Part shown: piece by piece, positions 45,536 through 55,496 of the stretch
How the letters are laid out: every line of letters starts with the position of its first letter
How positions within the stretch are numbered: position 1 is the first letter of the stretch
Assembly: GCA_033807775.1 (NCBI GenBank)
Contig: CM066327.1
Span: forward strand, 97,610,295 to 97,674,294
Direction: 5' to 3'
DNA: 64,000 bases
Origin: Saussurea involucrata
Taxonomy: Eukaryota > Streptophyta > Magnoliopsida > Asterales > Asteraceae
Made by a program: the position numbers and the translations under genes
Notes under the pieces: model-generated
Seen by the model: the letters and a program-made list of their open reading frames with translations, nothing else
Databases searched by the model: none
What the model was told of the DNA's origin: nothing

Positions 45536-46448
45536 AGAAACACTTAGTGAAAATTGTAAGTAGACAATATGTATTAGAGTTTCACTATCGTTGATATGTA
45601 CTATGTCTCTACAGTACCGCTGATAGGAACTCATGCTCTTTAAGTTTAAACATTCAGCGAACACTGTTCATCAATAGAGCCCTGAGCCTGTTCAGTCCTA
45701 TTGATGATCGCTGATAGTTTAGTTGTTTACTTATGATCCCTGAAGACAAGTTTCACGTCAACAAAGGTTCTACACTGAAGTCAAAGATCAAGCCCAAGAA
45801 CCAGCGACAAAGTCTACTAATGAACTGATGCGGATATCAGCAAAGCCAAGACCTGTCCACTCAACGTGAAGTATCAAGTAGAAGACTTCGGCGATTGCTG
45901 AGCTTTGTCACTCGCTGATAAAGAACTGTTCAACAAGCGCTGATTATGAGGTCTACTCTACAAGTTACTTTTGTCTTTTCCCCTTGCACATATCCGTACG
46001 ATAATGTCAGAAAGGACATCCCTTCTGTCTAGAATCGTACAACCAACTCTGATTCTACACTTTACATTATGCGGCTACTAGGTTGTCTACAAAGGTCAAA
46101 CCATGCAACCAATCAGCTGCTGCCACATGTAAAGTAATACTGAAATGCATTTAATGCATGCAGTATATAAGAAGAACCCTACTTCAGAAATGAAGTGCTC
46201 AGCCATCTTCTTCTTTCTCTCTTAGTGTTAGAATATTATTCGTAGTATTCTTATCTCCTTCTGTCTTAATTCTAGTGCAAGAAACTTAGTGTTCTTAACT
46301 TGTTTAGATTAGGTTAATCCTTAATCTTGTTCCGCAACAAGTTGTAAATTGTTTGATTATATCAATAAACAATTTAGAAAGTAAAAATCTGTGTGTTTGT
46401 ATTTAACCCCCACTTCTACAAACTTGTATAACCCTCTCGGGACCAACA
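45536..46448 (+). repeat. RE9 3' LTR, first 40 bases missing
   Basis: Matches 33447 onwards of the 5' LTR, TATA box at 46164-46170, intact end GACCAACA at 46448. Confidence 0.92.
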
Positions 46449-49400
46449 GGTAAGGATATATCCTTCAGCAGTTCTTTGAACTTTGATACCAAGTATGACA
46501 TCAGCTACCCCCAAATCCTTCATATCAAATGAGGAATGTAGAATTTTCTTGGTATGGTTGATTATATCCATATTAGTCCCCATGATCAGCATATCATCCA
46601 CATACAAACATATTATGACATAAGCATTTTTAGATTTTTTAACATAAACACATTTATCACATTCATTAGATTGAAATCCTTGTGATAAAAGAGTGTTATC
46701 GAACTTCTCGTGCCATTGCTTTGGAGCTTGTTTAAGTCCATATAGTGACTTAACCAATGTACATACTTTATTTTCTTGACCTTTAAAAACAAACCCTTCG
46801 GGTTGTTGCATATAAACTTCTTCATCCAATTCACCATTTAAGAACGCGGTTTTCACATCCATTTGGTGTATTTCCAAATTGTGAATCGCGGCTATCGCCA
46901 TCAAAGTTATTATAGATGTTATCCTTGTAACCGGTGAATAGGTATCAAAGAAATCTTGAACATCTTTTTGACGATACCCTTTGGCTACCAACCGAGCCTT
47001 GTACTTTTCTATAGTACCGTCGGGTTTTCTATGTCCAACTGGTTTGTGTCCCAGAGGGAGATCTACCAATTTCCACGTGTTATTTTGTAAAATGGAATCT
47101 ATTTCACTTAGGATTGCCTCTTTCCAATAAGCAGCTTACGAAGAATCCATCGTTGCCTTATAAGTTAGAGGTTCTCCTTCTACATTAAAGGTAACAAAGT
47201 CTGGTCCAAAGTGTTTGGCCACCTTCCCACGCTTACTTCTTCGAGGTTCTACTTCCTCTTGAACCTTAGAAATACCTTCACCCTTTGTATTTGTACTTTG
47301 GTCTAAATCATCATTAATAGTAGCATCTTCAATCCCTCTTTTCCTTGGATTAGAGACAGATTTCTCCTTGTCCTTGTAAGAGAATATGCTCTCAAAGAAT
47401 TCTGCTTCAGCAGATTCCATTATAGTATTTGTGTGTATATCATCTACATAGGACTTAAATACCAAGAATCTATAGGTTGCGCTATTCTTGGCGGGGCCAA
47501 GGTAGATGCAATCTATAGTCTTTGGTCCTAGGTTTGTCCTTTTAGGTAGAGGAACTTGCACTTTAGCCAAGCAACCCCACACTTTAATTATTTTATAGGA
47601 AGGAAATTTTCCTTTCCATATCTCATAGGGAGATTGACTAGTCTTCTTATGAGGGATTTTATTCAAAATCATATTTGCAGTAAGACAGGCTTCACCCCAT
47701 AAACTGTGTGGAGCCCCCGACGTGATCAGCATTGAGTTGATCATGTTCTTTAAAGTTCTGTTCTTCCTCTCGGCTACCCCATTTTGTTGAGGGGTATAAG
47801 GTGCCGTTGTTTGATGCACATTACCATGTGAGGAACAAAATTCAGCAAAGTCATGAGATTCATATTCCCCTCCTCTATCCAACCTTAGAATTTTGATCTA
47901 CTTTTCAAGTTGATTTTCATCTTCGGCTTTATAGATTTTAAACATATTTAAAGCCTCATCCTTGGTATTGATCAATTATATATAATAGAATTTGCTGCAA
48001 TCATCTATGAATTATATATAGTAGTTCTTTCCCCCTCGGGTTGGAGTTGACTTAAAGTCACACAAATCGGTATGAATTAGACCAAGAACTTGGTTAGATT
48101 TTTCGACCGATTTGTGGGGATGACTAGAGTATTTTGACTCTACACAAGTCTCACACTTAGTCATTTTGTTCATTGAACACTTAGGGAACATGCCAAGATT
48201 CATCATCCTTTGTAAGGACCGAAAGTTGACATGACCTAACCGAGCATGCCATAAATTTGAGGAATCAACCATGTAAGTAGAAGCAGCACTAGGGCTTGCA
48301 TTATCATTATTAACAATATTTACATCACGGTTTATGGTATTTACAATTGACAACTTAAAGAGCCCCTCACATAGGTAGCCCTTTCCCACATACATCCCAC
48401 CCTTTGTGACTACAAATTTATCTGATTCAAACACAATCTTAAATCCTTTGTTGCTTAACATAGGACCCGAAATCATATTTTTGCTCATATCCGGCACATG
48501 TAGCACATTGGTGAGTTCAAGCTCTATCCCCGAAGTAAGCTTAAATACCACTTTTCCTTTCCCTTGCACTTTTGCGGTTGTTGAATTCCCCATAAACATT
48601 GGTTCACCATTGTTGACTTTCACATAGGAAGAGAACAAATCCTTGGAGTTGCATATGTGCCTAGTGGCACCGGTGTCAAGCCACCAATCAACTTCGTTAG
48701 TCATGAAGTGAGTTTCAACAACACCCACGAACCTTGTTTCAGAATCGGCCATGTTGGCTTGGTTCGAGCCTCCGGCTCCTCCGCTCCCGTAGTGATCCCT
48801 CTTGAACAGGCAATCCTTTGCTTTATGACCGGGTGACCACACACCCAACAATTGACTACTTGCTTTTTGAATGGATTTTTGTTTGGTTGGAGAGGATATT
48901 TCATGTTTGAGGGAGAAGGTTTGAGTGCAATACCTATTCCCTTAAATTTCTGAAACTTTGACTTCGAGGTGTTTCCTCCAACGAAATTTGTATTTGGCTC
49001 CGAAGAGCTTGCTTTCGTCTTCTCGTTCTTCCTATTGTCCTCCTCAACTCGAAGTTTGAGAACCAATTGATCAAAAGACATGTCCTCGGTCAGATGTTTC
49101 AAATATAATTTGAAATATTTCCACGAAGGAGGCAATTTTTCAATAATCGAACTAACAAAAAAATTCGGATTCATGCCCATACCTTCCGTTTCGAGTTCAT
49201 GAACGAGAACTTGTAAGTCCTCCACTTGCTTTACAACAGATTTTGCATCGCTTATCTTAAAGTTTAAGAACTTTCCAACGACAAATCTTTTCGAACAGGC
49301 CACTTCGGTCTTGTACTTGTTTCCAACGATTCCCATATATCTTTTGCAGTTTTGAAAGTAGAATAAATATCATATAGGGAATCGTCCAAAGCATTGAGGA

Positions 49401-49653
49401 TATAGTTTCGACAACTATATTCATTGCTTTTCCAAATTTTGACTAATCTTTGAAAGGCCGCCGTTTGAATTTGCGTGGGCACATTTAAGCCCTCTCCCGC
49501 AACGGGTTCTGTTGGTGCTTCCTCCGTGAGCATGTTCGAAACATGAAGCGCTGTGAGATAGAAAAGCATTTTATGTTGCCACCGTCAAAAATTTGAACCC
49601 TTGAATTTTTCTGGTTTCCCAGCGTGGGATTTCATTATCGTCGATTGGTCCAT
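46449..49653 (-). pseudogene. gag-pol: RE8 gag-pol, from gag start to RT
   Basis: ATG 49653 (MDQSTIMKSH). UBN2-type gag: LFYLTALHVSNMLTEE, YILNALDDSLYDIY, RFVVGKFLNFK, IIEKLPPSWKYFKLYL; zinc knuckle CWVCGHPGHKAKDC across a frameshift near 48830. Protease WWLDTGATRHICN; pre-integrase LWHARLGHVNF with CETCVESK (complete HHCC); integrase [69 protein letters not shown]; ends GYILT at the RE9 insertion. Stops include TGA at about 49585, a frameshift near 49310, TAA/TAG near 48010 and 47890, and TAA at 47136. Gag and pol share one frame with no internal stop-spacer like the Sirevirus copies. Confidence 0.93.
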
Positions 49654-49692
49654 TTTGTTTCTAGTATCTTGAAACAAATTTTCGTCTTAGAT

Positions 49693-50514
49693 TGCTATAA
49701 CCAATCTTCTGATAATCAAAAGTAATACAAACAAAACAAGAAAATACTTATAAAGAACAAGTATTGATTGAGAATCGTGTACCTTTTCGATGTACTTAAC
49801 GGATTGAACTTGAAGGAATTGGATAGAGGCCTGATTACTCAGTGTCCTAAGACGAAATTTCGTCCCCAATCGTGCTTGGTTCCGAACGTCGCCTAGAGGA
49901 TACAACTATCCGATTGAATCGATACACGTCAATTCAAGCTCATCGAATCGATAGAATGTTTCTATGAAAAGCAAGAATATGGAGAAGGATTTTGAGAGAG
50001 AAACACTGATTTTTCGTCTGCCAAAATGGAGGGAAACTTCCCCCATTTATAGTTTTCTCATTGATAACCGAAACAAACTGCCAAAACTGACACAGGGGGG
50101 CCGCGCGGATGGCGGCGCCACCTGACTCGCGCGAAGAGTCGCGCAGGCCACTGTTTGTTTACGTACAGGATAATGGCGCGCACAACGGCGCAGCTGGACC
50201 CACACGGTAAGTCGCGCGAAACACTGTTTAATCCGTAAAACAGAGGCTGGCGCGCATGGTGGCGCGACCTGGGTCGTGCGGTTACCAAAAAATCGATTTA
50301 ATGATCACTAGAGCCCAAGAGCCCCAAGGCCCAAGGCCCAAGGCCCAATCTTTTGACCATTAAATATATGTTATGCTCTCACTCAAACCCAAGAAAATTC
50401 CTTTACTTGGACCTTTCTCCATTTTGATAACTCTTATGGGTATGGCCAAATAAACCCATAACAGTTTCAAGTACTTTCCTATGTGGGACATCATTGTAAG
50501 ATAAATACCCAACA
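49693..50514 (-). repeat. RE8 5' LTR
   Basis: 822 bases, plus strand TGCTATAACC...ATACCCAACA. GC-rich GGCGCG blocks at 50100-50285. The bases just inside (49654-49692) do not contain the tRNA-Met primer complement found in RE6 and RE11; another primer or decay is possible. Confidence 0.9.
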
Positions 50515-50519
50515 TTTTC

Positions 50520-51556
50520 TACCCTTACTTGTTCTTCCTCAACGCTCAACTCATGTACACCCTCGCCCTCTGGTACTCTCTAAGCTACTGCTTGGCCTAT
50601 GGAAAATCCTATACGTGGTGGGGTTTTAGGACTCGATTTTGGAGTCCTAATCCACATTTGTACTCCCTTATAACTCTCTCATCACTCAAATATTCCAACA
50701 TCTTTGCTGACAGAGGTCTTGCTCTGGGGTATCCATCAGGGTGAATGGTTGGCTTGTGGGTTGTCATGGGATAAACTTTCATGCAGGGTCGTCTCATGGA
50801 AAAGTTCCTTCTGATTTGATTGTTTCCTTCAGAAGCATAGTCAGGGTTATGGGGTACATTAGAGTTGGTATTTTCAGTTCTTCTCTTGTTGTTCTTTCTT
50901 TTTGCACACAGAGCCCACCATTTCCTTGAAGATTAACCAAGCATAATCAAGTGGGTAAATCATAGTATATCCCATAGATGATTGCCAAGATGTTGTGGCT
51001 TGTTTGGTCAGGGCTCCCTCTCTTACCAGTTAATGCCCTATTTAGGATACCAAACGAGACATTCCAAATGGAAGGAAGGTATTGTCTGCGAAAATCAGTC
51101 TGTTTCTCTTTTCGTTGATTGTATATAATGAACCTAACAAAGTCTACCAGTTCTTCGTCTGTAAGTTCAAAAACAGAGGATATAAGTTGTCTATCAATAC
51201 CAATGGAGATGACCCTTTATGTGTCTGAAGATGAAATGTATCCTATGATTGCATGAATATCGTCCTCATCATGACTGCTTTACCAGTATTGGTTCACATA
51301 TCGAGTGGGTAGTTCAGTGCTGTGAAGGGTTAGGGATTTTGAGATAAAATGGTTTTGTAGAAGAATAATTAGGGGTCTGTATTCAGTGGCAAAAGCATCA
51401 GGGGTGAGCACAAAATAGTGGTTATGGGTGATAAACGATTGGTGGTGTGCTGAGGGTTGATAATGAGTAGAGTTGTCGGAGTTGGAATGCTCCTCATTCT
51501 CAATTCTTGGTGGAATGGGGTTGATGGAGTTTTTTGATTATGATGGTGATTTCCAT
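50520..51556 (-). pseudogene. RE7 ORF3, N-terminal part
   Basis: ATG 51556 (MEITIIIKK), frameshift within about 20 codons, then SFITHNHYFVLTPDAFATEY, the signature LTLHSTELPTRYVNQYW, a stop, DIHAIIGYISSSDT, QLISSVFELTDEELVDFVRF, RRQYLPSIWNVSFG, further stops. The signature matches the LT...QFW segment of RE2 and RE9. The frame enters the RE8 insertion at 50515. Confidence 0.6.
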
Positions 51557-52293
51557 TGAAGAAGAAGAGTAAAAGATCTGAGAAATCTTGCAAGTCTTGA
51601 GTTGAGAGAAAATGGAGAAAGTGAAAGGAAGAAGATCAAAATTTTGAATATTAAGCGGGATAAGGGAAAAAATTAAGAGATTAGAAGGAAATTGGGAATT
51701 CGTAATCAAGTGTAATCCGTTACCCAAACGACGGTTGAAAGAACAGCCACACAGAAGAAGACACGTGGTTATGGGAGGTTCAGAAGATGGGACGTGAACG
51801 AGCATCACCACCCACGCGCGTGAGAAAGACTGTAGCAACATGGCTGTCCATTAAAAAATCACCCCACCCGAGAAAAAGATTACTCACAAACACACAAGTG
51901 TTGAGTATTGAAGAAGCTTTGTGCAAACATATCTTCTAAGGTCTAGGGTCGGTACCTCTGAACACATGATTCACCTTTATATACCTAAACATTTGAAAAT
52001 CAATGAAATGGTTGAGAATAGGTACGCTTAGGGGATTATTTATAATCCAGAAGCTCTGTAACGTACGTGTAGAATCTCTTAAACCATAAATAGATCATAA
52101 GGAGTACATAAACGTAAATATTTTGACTAATCAAAGTTTATCTCGATGAAAATAAAGTTTGAAGTTTTGGTTAAGAAAGACATACCTTTGGAATAATGCA
52201 ATAGATGACTAGATGTATGAACAGATCCAACACATTTAAACAATGTGTTAAGGCTCTGAGTAGACATACATAAGCTTCATGCAATGAGTTCTC
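51557..52293 (-). promoter_or_regulatory. RE7 region upstream of ORF3
   Basis: No gene. A CACGTG G-box at 51762-51767 (ACCACGTGTC on the minus strand) lies about 205 bases before the ORF3 ATG, followed by a CT-rich leader. I see no clear TATA. CAGAGGCTCTG-type motifs occur at 52240-52560. Promoter role is by analogy with RE4. Confidence 0.35.
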
Positions 52294-52330
52294 CTCCCCC
52301 TTGACATAGGGCTCTCTTTGCTCCCCCTTG
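52294..52330 (-). repeat. RE7 polypurine motifs between pol and ORF3
   Basis: Minus CAAGGGGGAG at 52294-52303 and 52321-52330, in the same pol-to-ORF3 position as the RE2 array. Confidence 0.75.
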
Positions 52331-52548
52331 AACTATACTTGAATAAAAAAATGATAAGATTTGCGCAAAACATAGAATAAGCAATATAGAGGTTCTGAGC
52401 CACGGTACAGAGGCTATGTACATAGACACATAAGTTCTATATGACAACTAAAAAGAAAAGACAGAATATGCTAATGTTAAAGAAAAAAAATATTTACAGA
52501 TCAAGAGGCTCTGTACCAAGGTCCAGAGGCTCTAATCAATGAACATGC

Positions 52549-52969
52549 TTATGCAGACATGTTGAGCTTACCCAGTTTACTGATCAAGAAACTAATTTTC
52601 TTTTCATCAAGAGCCTTAGTAAACAGATCGGCAAGTTGGTATTTTGTAGGCACAAAATACATCTCTATAGTTCCTTACTCTACATGATCCTTTAAGAAGT
52701 TGTACATGATGTCAATATGCTTTGTTTTAGAGTGTTGGACAGGGTTTGCAGAAATGGCTATGGCACTCTTTGAATCACAGAGGATTCGAATTTTATCAAA
52801 CTCAAGACCATAGGACCTGAGCTGAGTTTTCATCCTGATGACTTGTGAGCAGCAACTAGCAGCAGCAATGTATTATGCTTTTGCTGTAGAGGTGGACAGA
52901 TGTAGGTTCCCATATTCACTTTGTCTCATTCAAACAGATACATCAGGAGTAGCAGAAGCATAAACATAT
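52549..52969 (-). pseudogene. pol: RE7 pol: RNase H C-terminal fragment
   Basis: HLSTSTAKA, YIAAASCCSQV, ILCDSKSAIAISANPVQHSK, KHIDIMYNFLKDHVE, TIEMYFVPTKYQLADLFTKALDE, LGKLNMSA, stop 52549-52551. Internal TAA codons near 52872 and 52680. Joined at 52969 to the RE10 LTR; the bases 52910-52969 no longer look like RNase H. Confidence 0.85.
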
Positions 52970-53618
52970 TGTTTGATTATGAGTGATTGTGTGGTAAGAA
53001 TAATGAGAGAATAACAATATTTAAATAGTAAACAATAATATAAGATTGAATGGAAAACTGCTCGTATATTGATATAAAGAACACCAACAACACTTTCTTG
53101 TGTATGTCTTCTGAATTCTCTCAGGCTACAAGAACGTACACAAGTAGTGGAATGGAATGTGCAGTGTTTGTGCTCTCACAATTTTAGCAATGATTTTTAC
53201 AAATTCTTACAATTGTGTGCTCCACTAACGTTCTATTTATAGCCAAATAAAGAATAGACAGTGTACTATCAAACCTTGGGGGACACATGTAAAGTGTGTC
53301 TTTATCCTTTAAGGCTGACGTGGAAAGTGAAAACACTAATCTAACACTTAGAGAATTTCTATGAGGCTTCAGCTTCACAGAGTTCTTTGTTCACCAGAGA
53401 TCATTTACCAGAGCTCTGAAGGTCTTCTGTTGGTCTTGGTCTCTGATGTTAGGTCAGAGGTCTTCTTCCAGAGCTCTGATGATCTCTGGTCTTCTATTGT
53501 TCTTCTCCTAAGTCTTCTGCTCAATCTCTGAAGTCTTAATCTTTGACATCTAGTCTCTGACGTACTTCTGACTTGTGATATTTTTAATACTTTTACATTA
53601 GAGTACTTGGGGCTAACA
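52970..53618 (-). repeat. RE10 3' LTR
   Basis: Plus strand TGTTTGATTATG...GGGGCTAACA. TATA-like CTATAAATAG at 53233-53242 (minus strand) and CAGAGCTCTGA palindromes at 53409-53419 and 53469-53479 with many half sites. The left border is tentative. Confidence 0.65.
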
Positions 53619-53628
53619 ATCTCCCCCT
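53619..53628 (-). promoter_or_regulatory. RE10 3' polypurine tract
   Basis: Minus strand AGGGGGAGAT next to the LTR start. Confidence 0.85.
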
Positions 53629-53757
53629 ATGTATTGAAAATTTAAACTATGCTATCTTACAGAGATAAGCAAATAGAGATAGAGGATAAAGTCATCATTT
53701 GTAAAACTTTTACTTCTTTTTAAAGATAAGTACAATGCATTACAAAAATACAGCAAA

Positions 53758-54507
53758 CTAATCATAGAAGTTTCCTCTGCGGATCCTATCAAATCTCATG
53801 ATAAGGTTCCCGTATTCTATAGTGAGGTCAATGTTTATAACAAAACTTCTGATGATGTCTTCGGGGCATTTAGAGCTTCCTCTCCTATCTTGCACGATCT
53901 TCCATAGGTATCTCAGAGAATCTGTTGAATACTTTGCTGCCTCAGCAGAACGAATAGCTTTCTTCACACCCTTCTGTCGACAGATAAATGCATCAGGATT
54001 AGCAGCCAGAGATCCTGAGGGATAGTGTTCAAAGCCCTCAAGACTTTTGTTTGGGGGGCCAATGCTCAATTTCCGAAGCTGGAAGTTGATGCCAAGATGA
54101 AAGTCTATTTGGGTTCTAAGATTTATGTTCTCTTCCATGGCCAGTTCAATTTCATATATGGCAGACTTCTGTTTATCTGTGAAGTTAACACAGTAGGCGT
54201 GCAGACGAGTTAAATCATAGGGATTGATGAGAACTAAGTCGTTGTCGTTGAACACGTAGAGTTTGTCATCTGTCCTTTCAACTACGTAGTCGTAATAGAG
54301 TACTCTGTCGAATGCAAACGTTCTGTGGATAATCTTTTTTATCTCATTAATTTGCAGTGGAGAGTACGCTTGCCCACTCAGATTGGTTTTGGTTTCAATG
54401 AATCTTCGTCTCTCATCTGATAAGTTCTTTATTCTCTTGGGGTTGAAAAAAGGATTGAGAGGATTTGAGTCTTGGGAAATTAAGTCTCTGTCTGCATAGA
54501 GATGAAA
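53758..54507 (-). CDS. RE10 ORF3, C-terminal 249 codons, open
   Basis: Reads without interruption from the RE11 joint to the stop at 53758. Segments: FNPKRIKNLSDERRRFIETK, YSPLQINEIKKIIHRTFAFD, VLYYDYVVERTDDKLYVFND, HYPSGSLAANPDAFICRQKG, RSAEAAKYSTDSLRYLWKIV, IEYGNLIMRFDRIRRGNFYD. It matches the C-terminal order of RE2 (RFCDGTLFK) and RE3 (AAKYCSGTL). N-terminus lost, so not functional alone; best preserved ORF3 end in the window. Soluble, charged, no membrane helix. Confidence 0.7.
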   Translation of the reverse strand, partial: FHLYADRDLISQDSNPLNPFFNPKRIKNLSDERRRFIETKTNLSGQAYSPLQINEIKKIIHRTFAFDRVLYYDYVVERTDDKLYVFNDNDLVLINPYDLTRLHAYCVNFTDKQKSAIYEIELAMEENINLRTQIDFHLGINFQLRKLSIGPPNKSLEGFEHYPSGSLAANPDAFICRQKGVKKAIRSAEAAKYSTDSLRYLWKIVQDRRGSSKCPEDIIRSFVINIDLTIEYGNLIMRFDRIRRGNFYD

Positions 54508-54511
54508 CTAT

Positions 54512-55414
54512 ACTTAGTGAAAATTGTAAGTAAATGATATGTATCAGAGTTTCACTATCGATAAGTACTAAGACTGTTTCAGTACCGCTGATAGTAACTC
54601 TCGCTCTTTAAAGTTAAATAGACAGCTAACTCTGTTCATCGAGTAGCTCTTAGCCTGTTCAGTCTATGAGATGATCGCTGATAAGTTAGGTGTTTACTTA
54701 TTATCCCAGAAGACAAGTTTCACGTCAACATATGTTCTACACTGAAGTCGAAGATCAAGCTCAAGAACCAGCGACAGGTCTACTAATGAACTGATGCGGA
54801 TATCAGCGAAGCCAAGATTTGTCCACTCAACGTGAAGTACTAGGTAGAAGACTTCAGCAATCGCTGAACTTTATCATTCCCTGATAAAGAACTGTTTCAA
54901 CGAAAGGTGATCATGAAGTCTCCTTACAAAGTACTATTGTCTTACCTCCCTTGCACGTCTCCGTACGAACTGTCAAAATAGACATCCTTTATGTCTATGA
55001 TCGTAGAACAACTCTGATTCTACACTGTGCACCATGCGGCTACTAAGGTTGTCTACAAAGGTCAATGACATGCAACCACTCAGCTACTGCCACGTGTAAA
55101 GCAATACTGCCATGCATTAAATGTATGCAGTATATAAGAAGAACCCTACTTCAGAAATGAAGTGTGCTCAGACCATCTTCTTCTTTCTATCTGTGTGTTA
55201 GGTTATTATTCGTAATTTCCTTATCTCCTTCTAGTGCAAGAAGTGTTCTTAACTTGTTTAGATTAGGTTAATCCTTAATCTTGTTCCGCAACAAGTTGTA
55301 AATTGTCTTGATTTATCAATAAACAATTTAGAAAAGTAAAAATCGTGTGTTTGTATTCAACCCCCCCCCCCCCCCCCCCCTTCTACAAACTTGTATAACC
55401 CTTCGAGAACAACA
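54512..55414 (+). repeat. RE11 5' LTR
   Basis: Begins ACTTAGTGAAAATTG, ends GAGAACAACA. TATA box TATATAA at 55131-55137, CGCTGA/TCAGCG motifs, and 20 consecutive C at 55361-55380. Confidence 0.9.
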
Positions 55415-55416
55415 AG

Positions 55417-55428
55417 TGGTATCAGAGC
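55417..55428 (+). promoter_or_regulatory. RE11 primer-binding site
   Basis: TGGTATCAGAGC, two bases after the LTR, complementary to the 3' end of initiator tRNA-Met; the start point for minus-strand DNA. Confidence 0.92.
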
Positions 55429-55496
55429 AGATTTGTTTAATCTCATAAAAAAGATCTGATCTATACTAAGATTTCTCTTCCTTGCTATTTCTAAAA

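Larger units (their letters stand above)
33407..46448 (+). mobile_element. RE9: 13-kb Sirevirus-like element with GGTAA duplication
   Basis: 5' LTR from 33407, gag, pol, internal promoter, two-exon ORF3, 3' LTR ending 46448 (GACCAACA). GGTAA at 33402-33406 and 46449-46453. Inserted in RE8 pol. Both sites needed in cis for replication are damaged: the primer site is deleted at 34338 and the PPT plus LTR start at 45535. Same family as RE4 and RE11. Confidence 0.95.
31246..50514 (-). mobile_element. RE8: Ty1/copia element with TTTTC duplication
   Basis: 3' LTR 31246-32002 (left), 5' LTR 49693-50514 (right), TTTTC at 31241-31245 and 50515-50519. Without RE9 and one target copy it is about 6.2 kb, with gag and pol only and no ORF3. 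The gag type (LNALDDSLYDIY, EKLPPSWKYFK) and WLDTGATRHI protease place it in a non-Sirevirus copia lineage, perhaps Tork-like. Confidence 0.9.
29091..52969 (-). mobile_element. RE7: Sirevirus-like element, outermost host
   Basis: Minus strand. Pieces: RNase H end (52969-52549), spacer with polypurine motifs, ORF3 start (51556-50520), then after the RE8 insertion the rest of ORF3 (31245-29091). RE2 lies at its left edge, RE10 at its right edge. The TTTTC duplication of RE8 joins the two ORF3 parts. LTRs are outside the window. Confidence 0.75.
52970..54511 (-). mobile_element. RE10: Sirevirus-like 3' end
   Basis: LTR, PPT and the last 250 codons of ORF3, minus strand. The rest is cut off by RE11 at about 54508-54512. 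The CATAT before 52970 is the only candidate target duplication and cannot be paired. Confidence 0.7.

Noticed and set aside
49654..49692. tRNA-Met primer site for RE8
   Set aside because: No TGGTATCAGAGC or close variant next to the 5' LTR; primer not identified.
55417..55428. tRNA gene
   Set aside because: Only the 12-base primer complement to tRNA-Met is present, without cloverleaf or A/B boxes.
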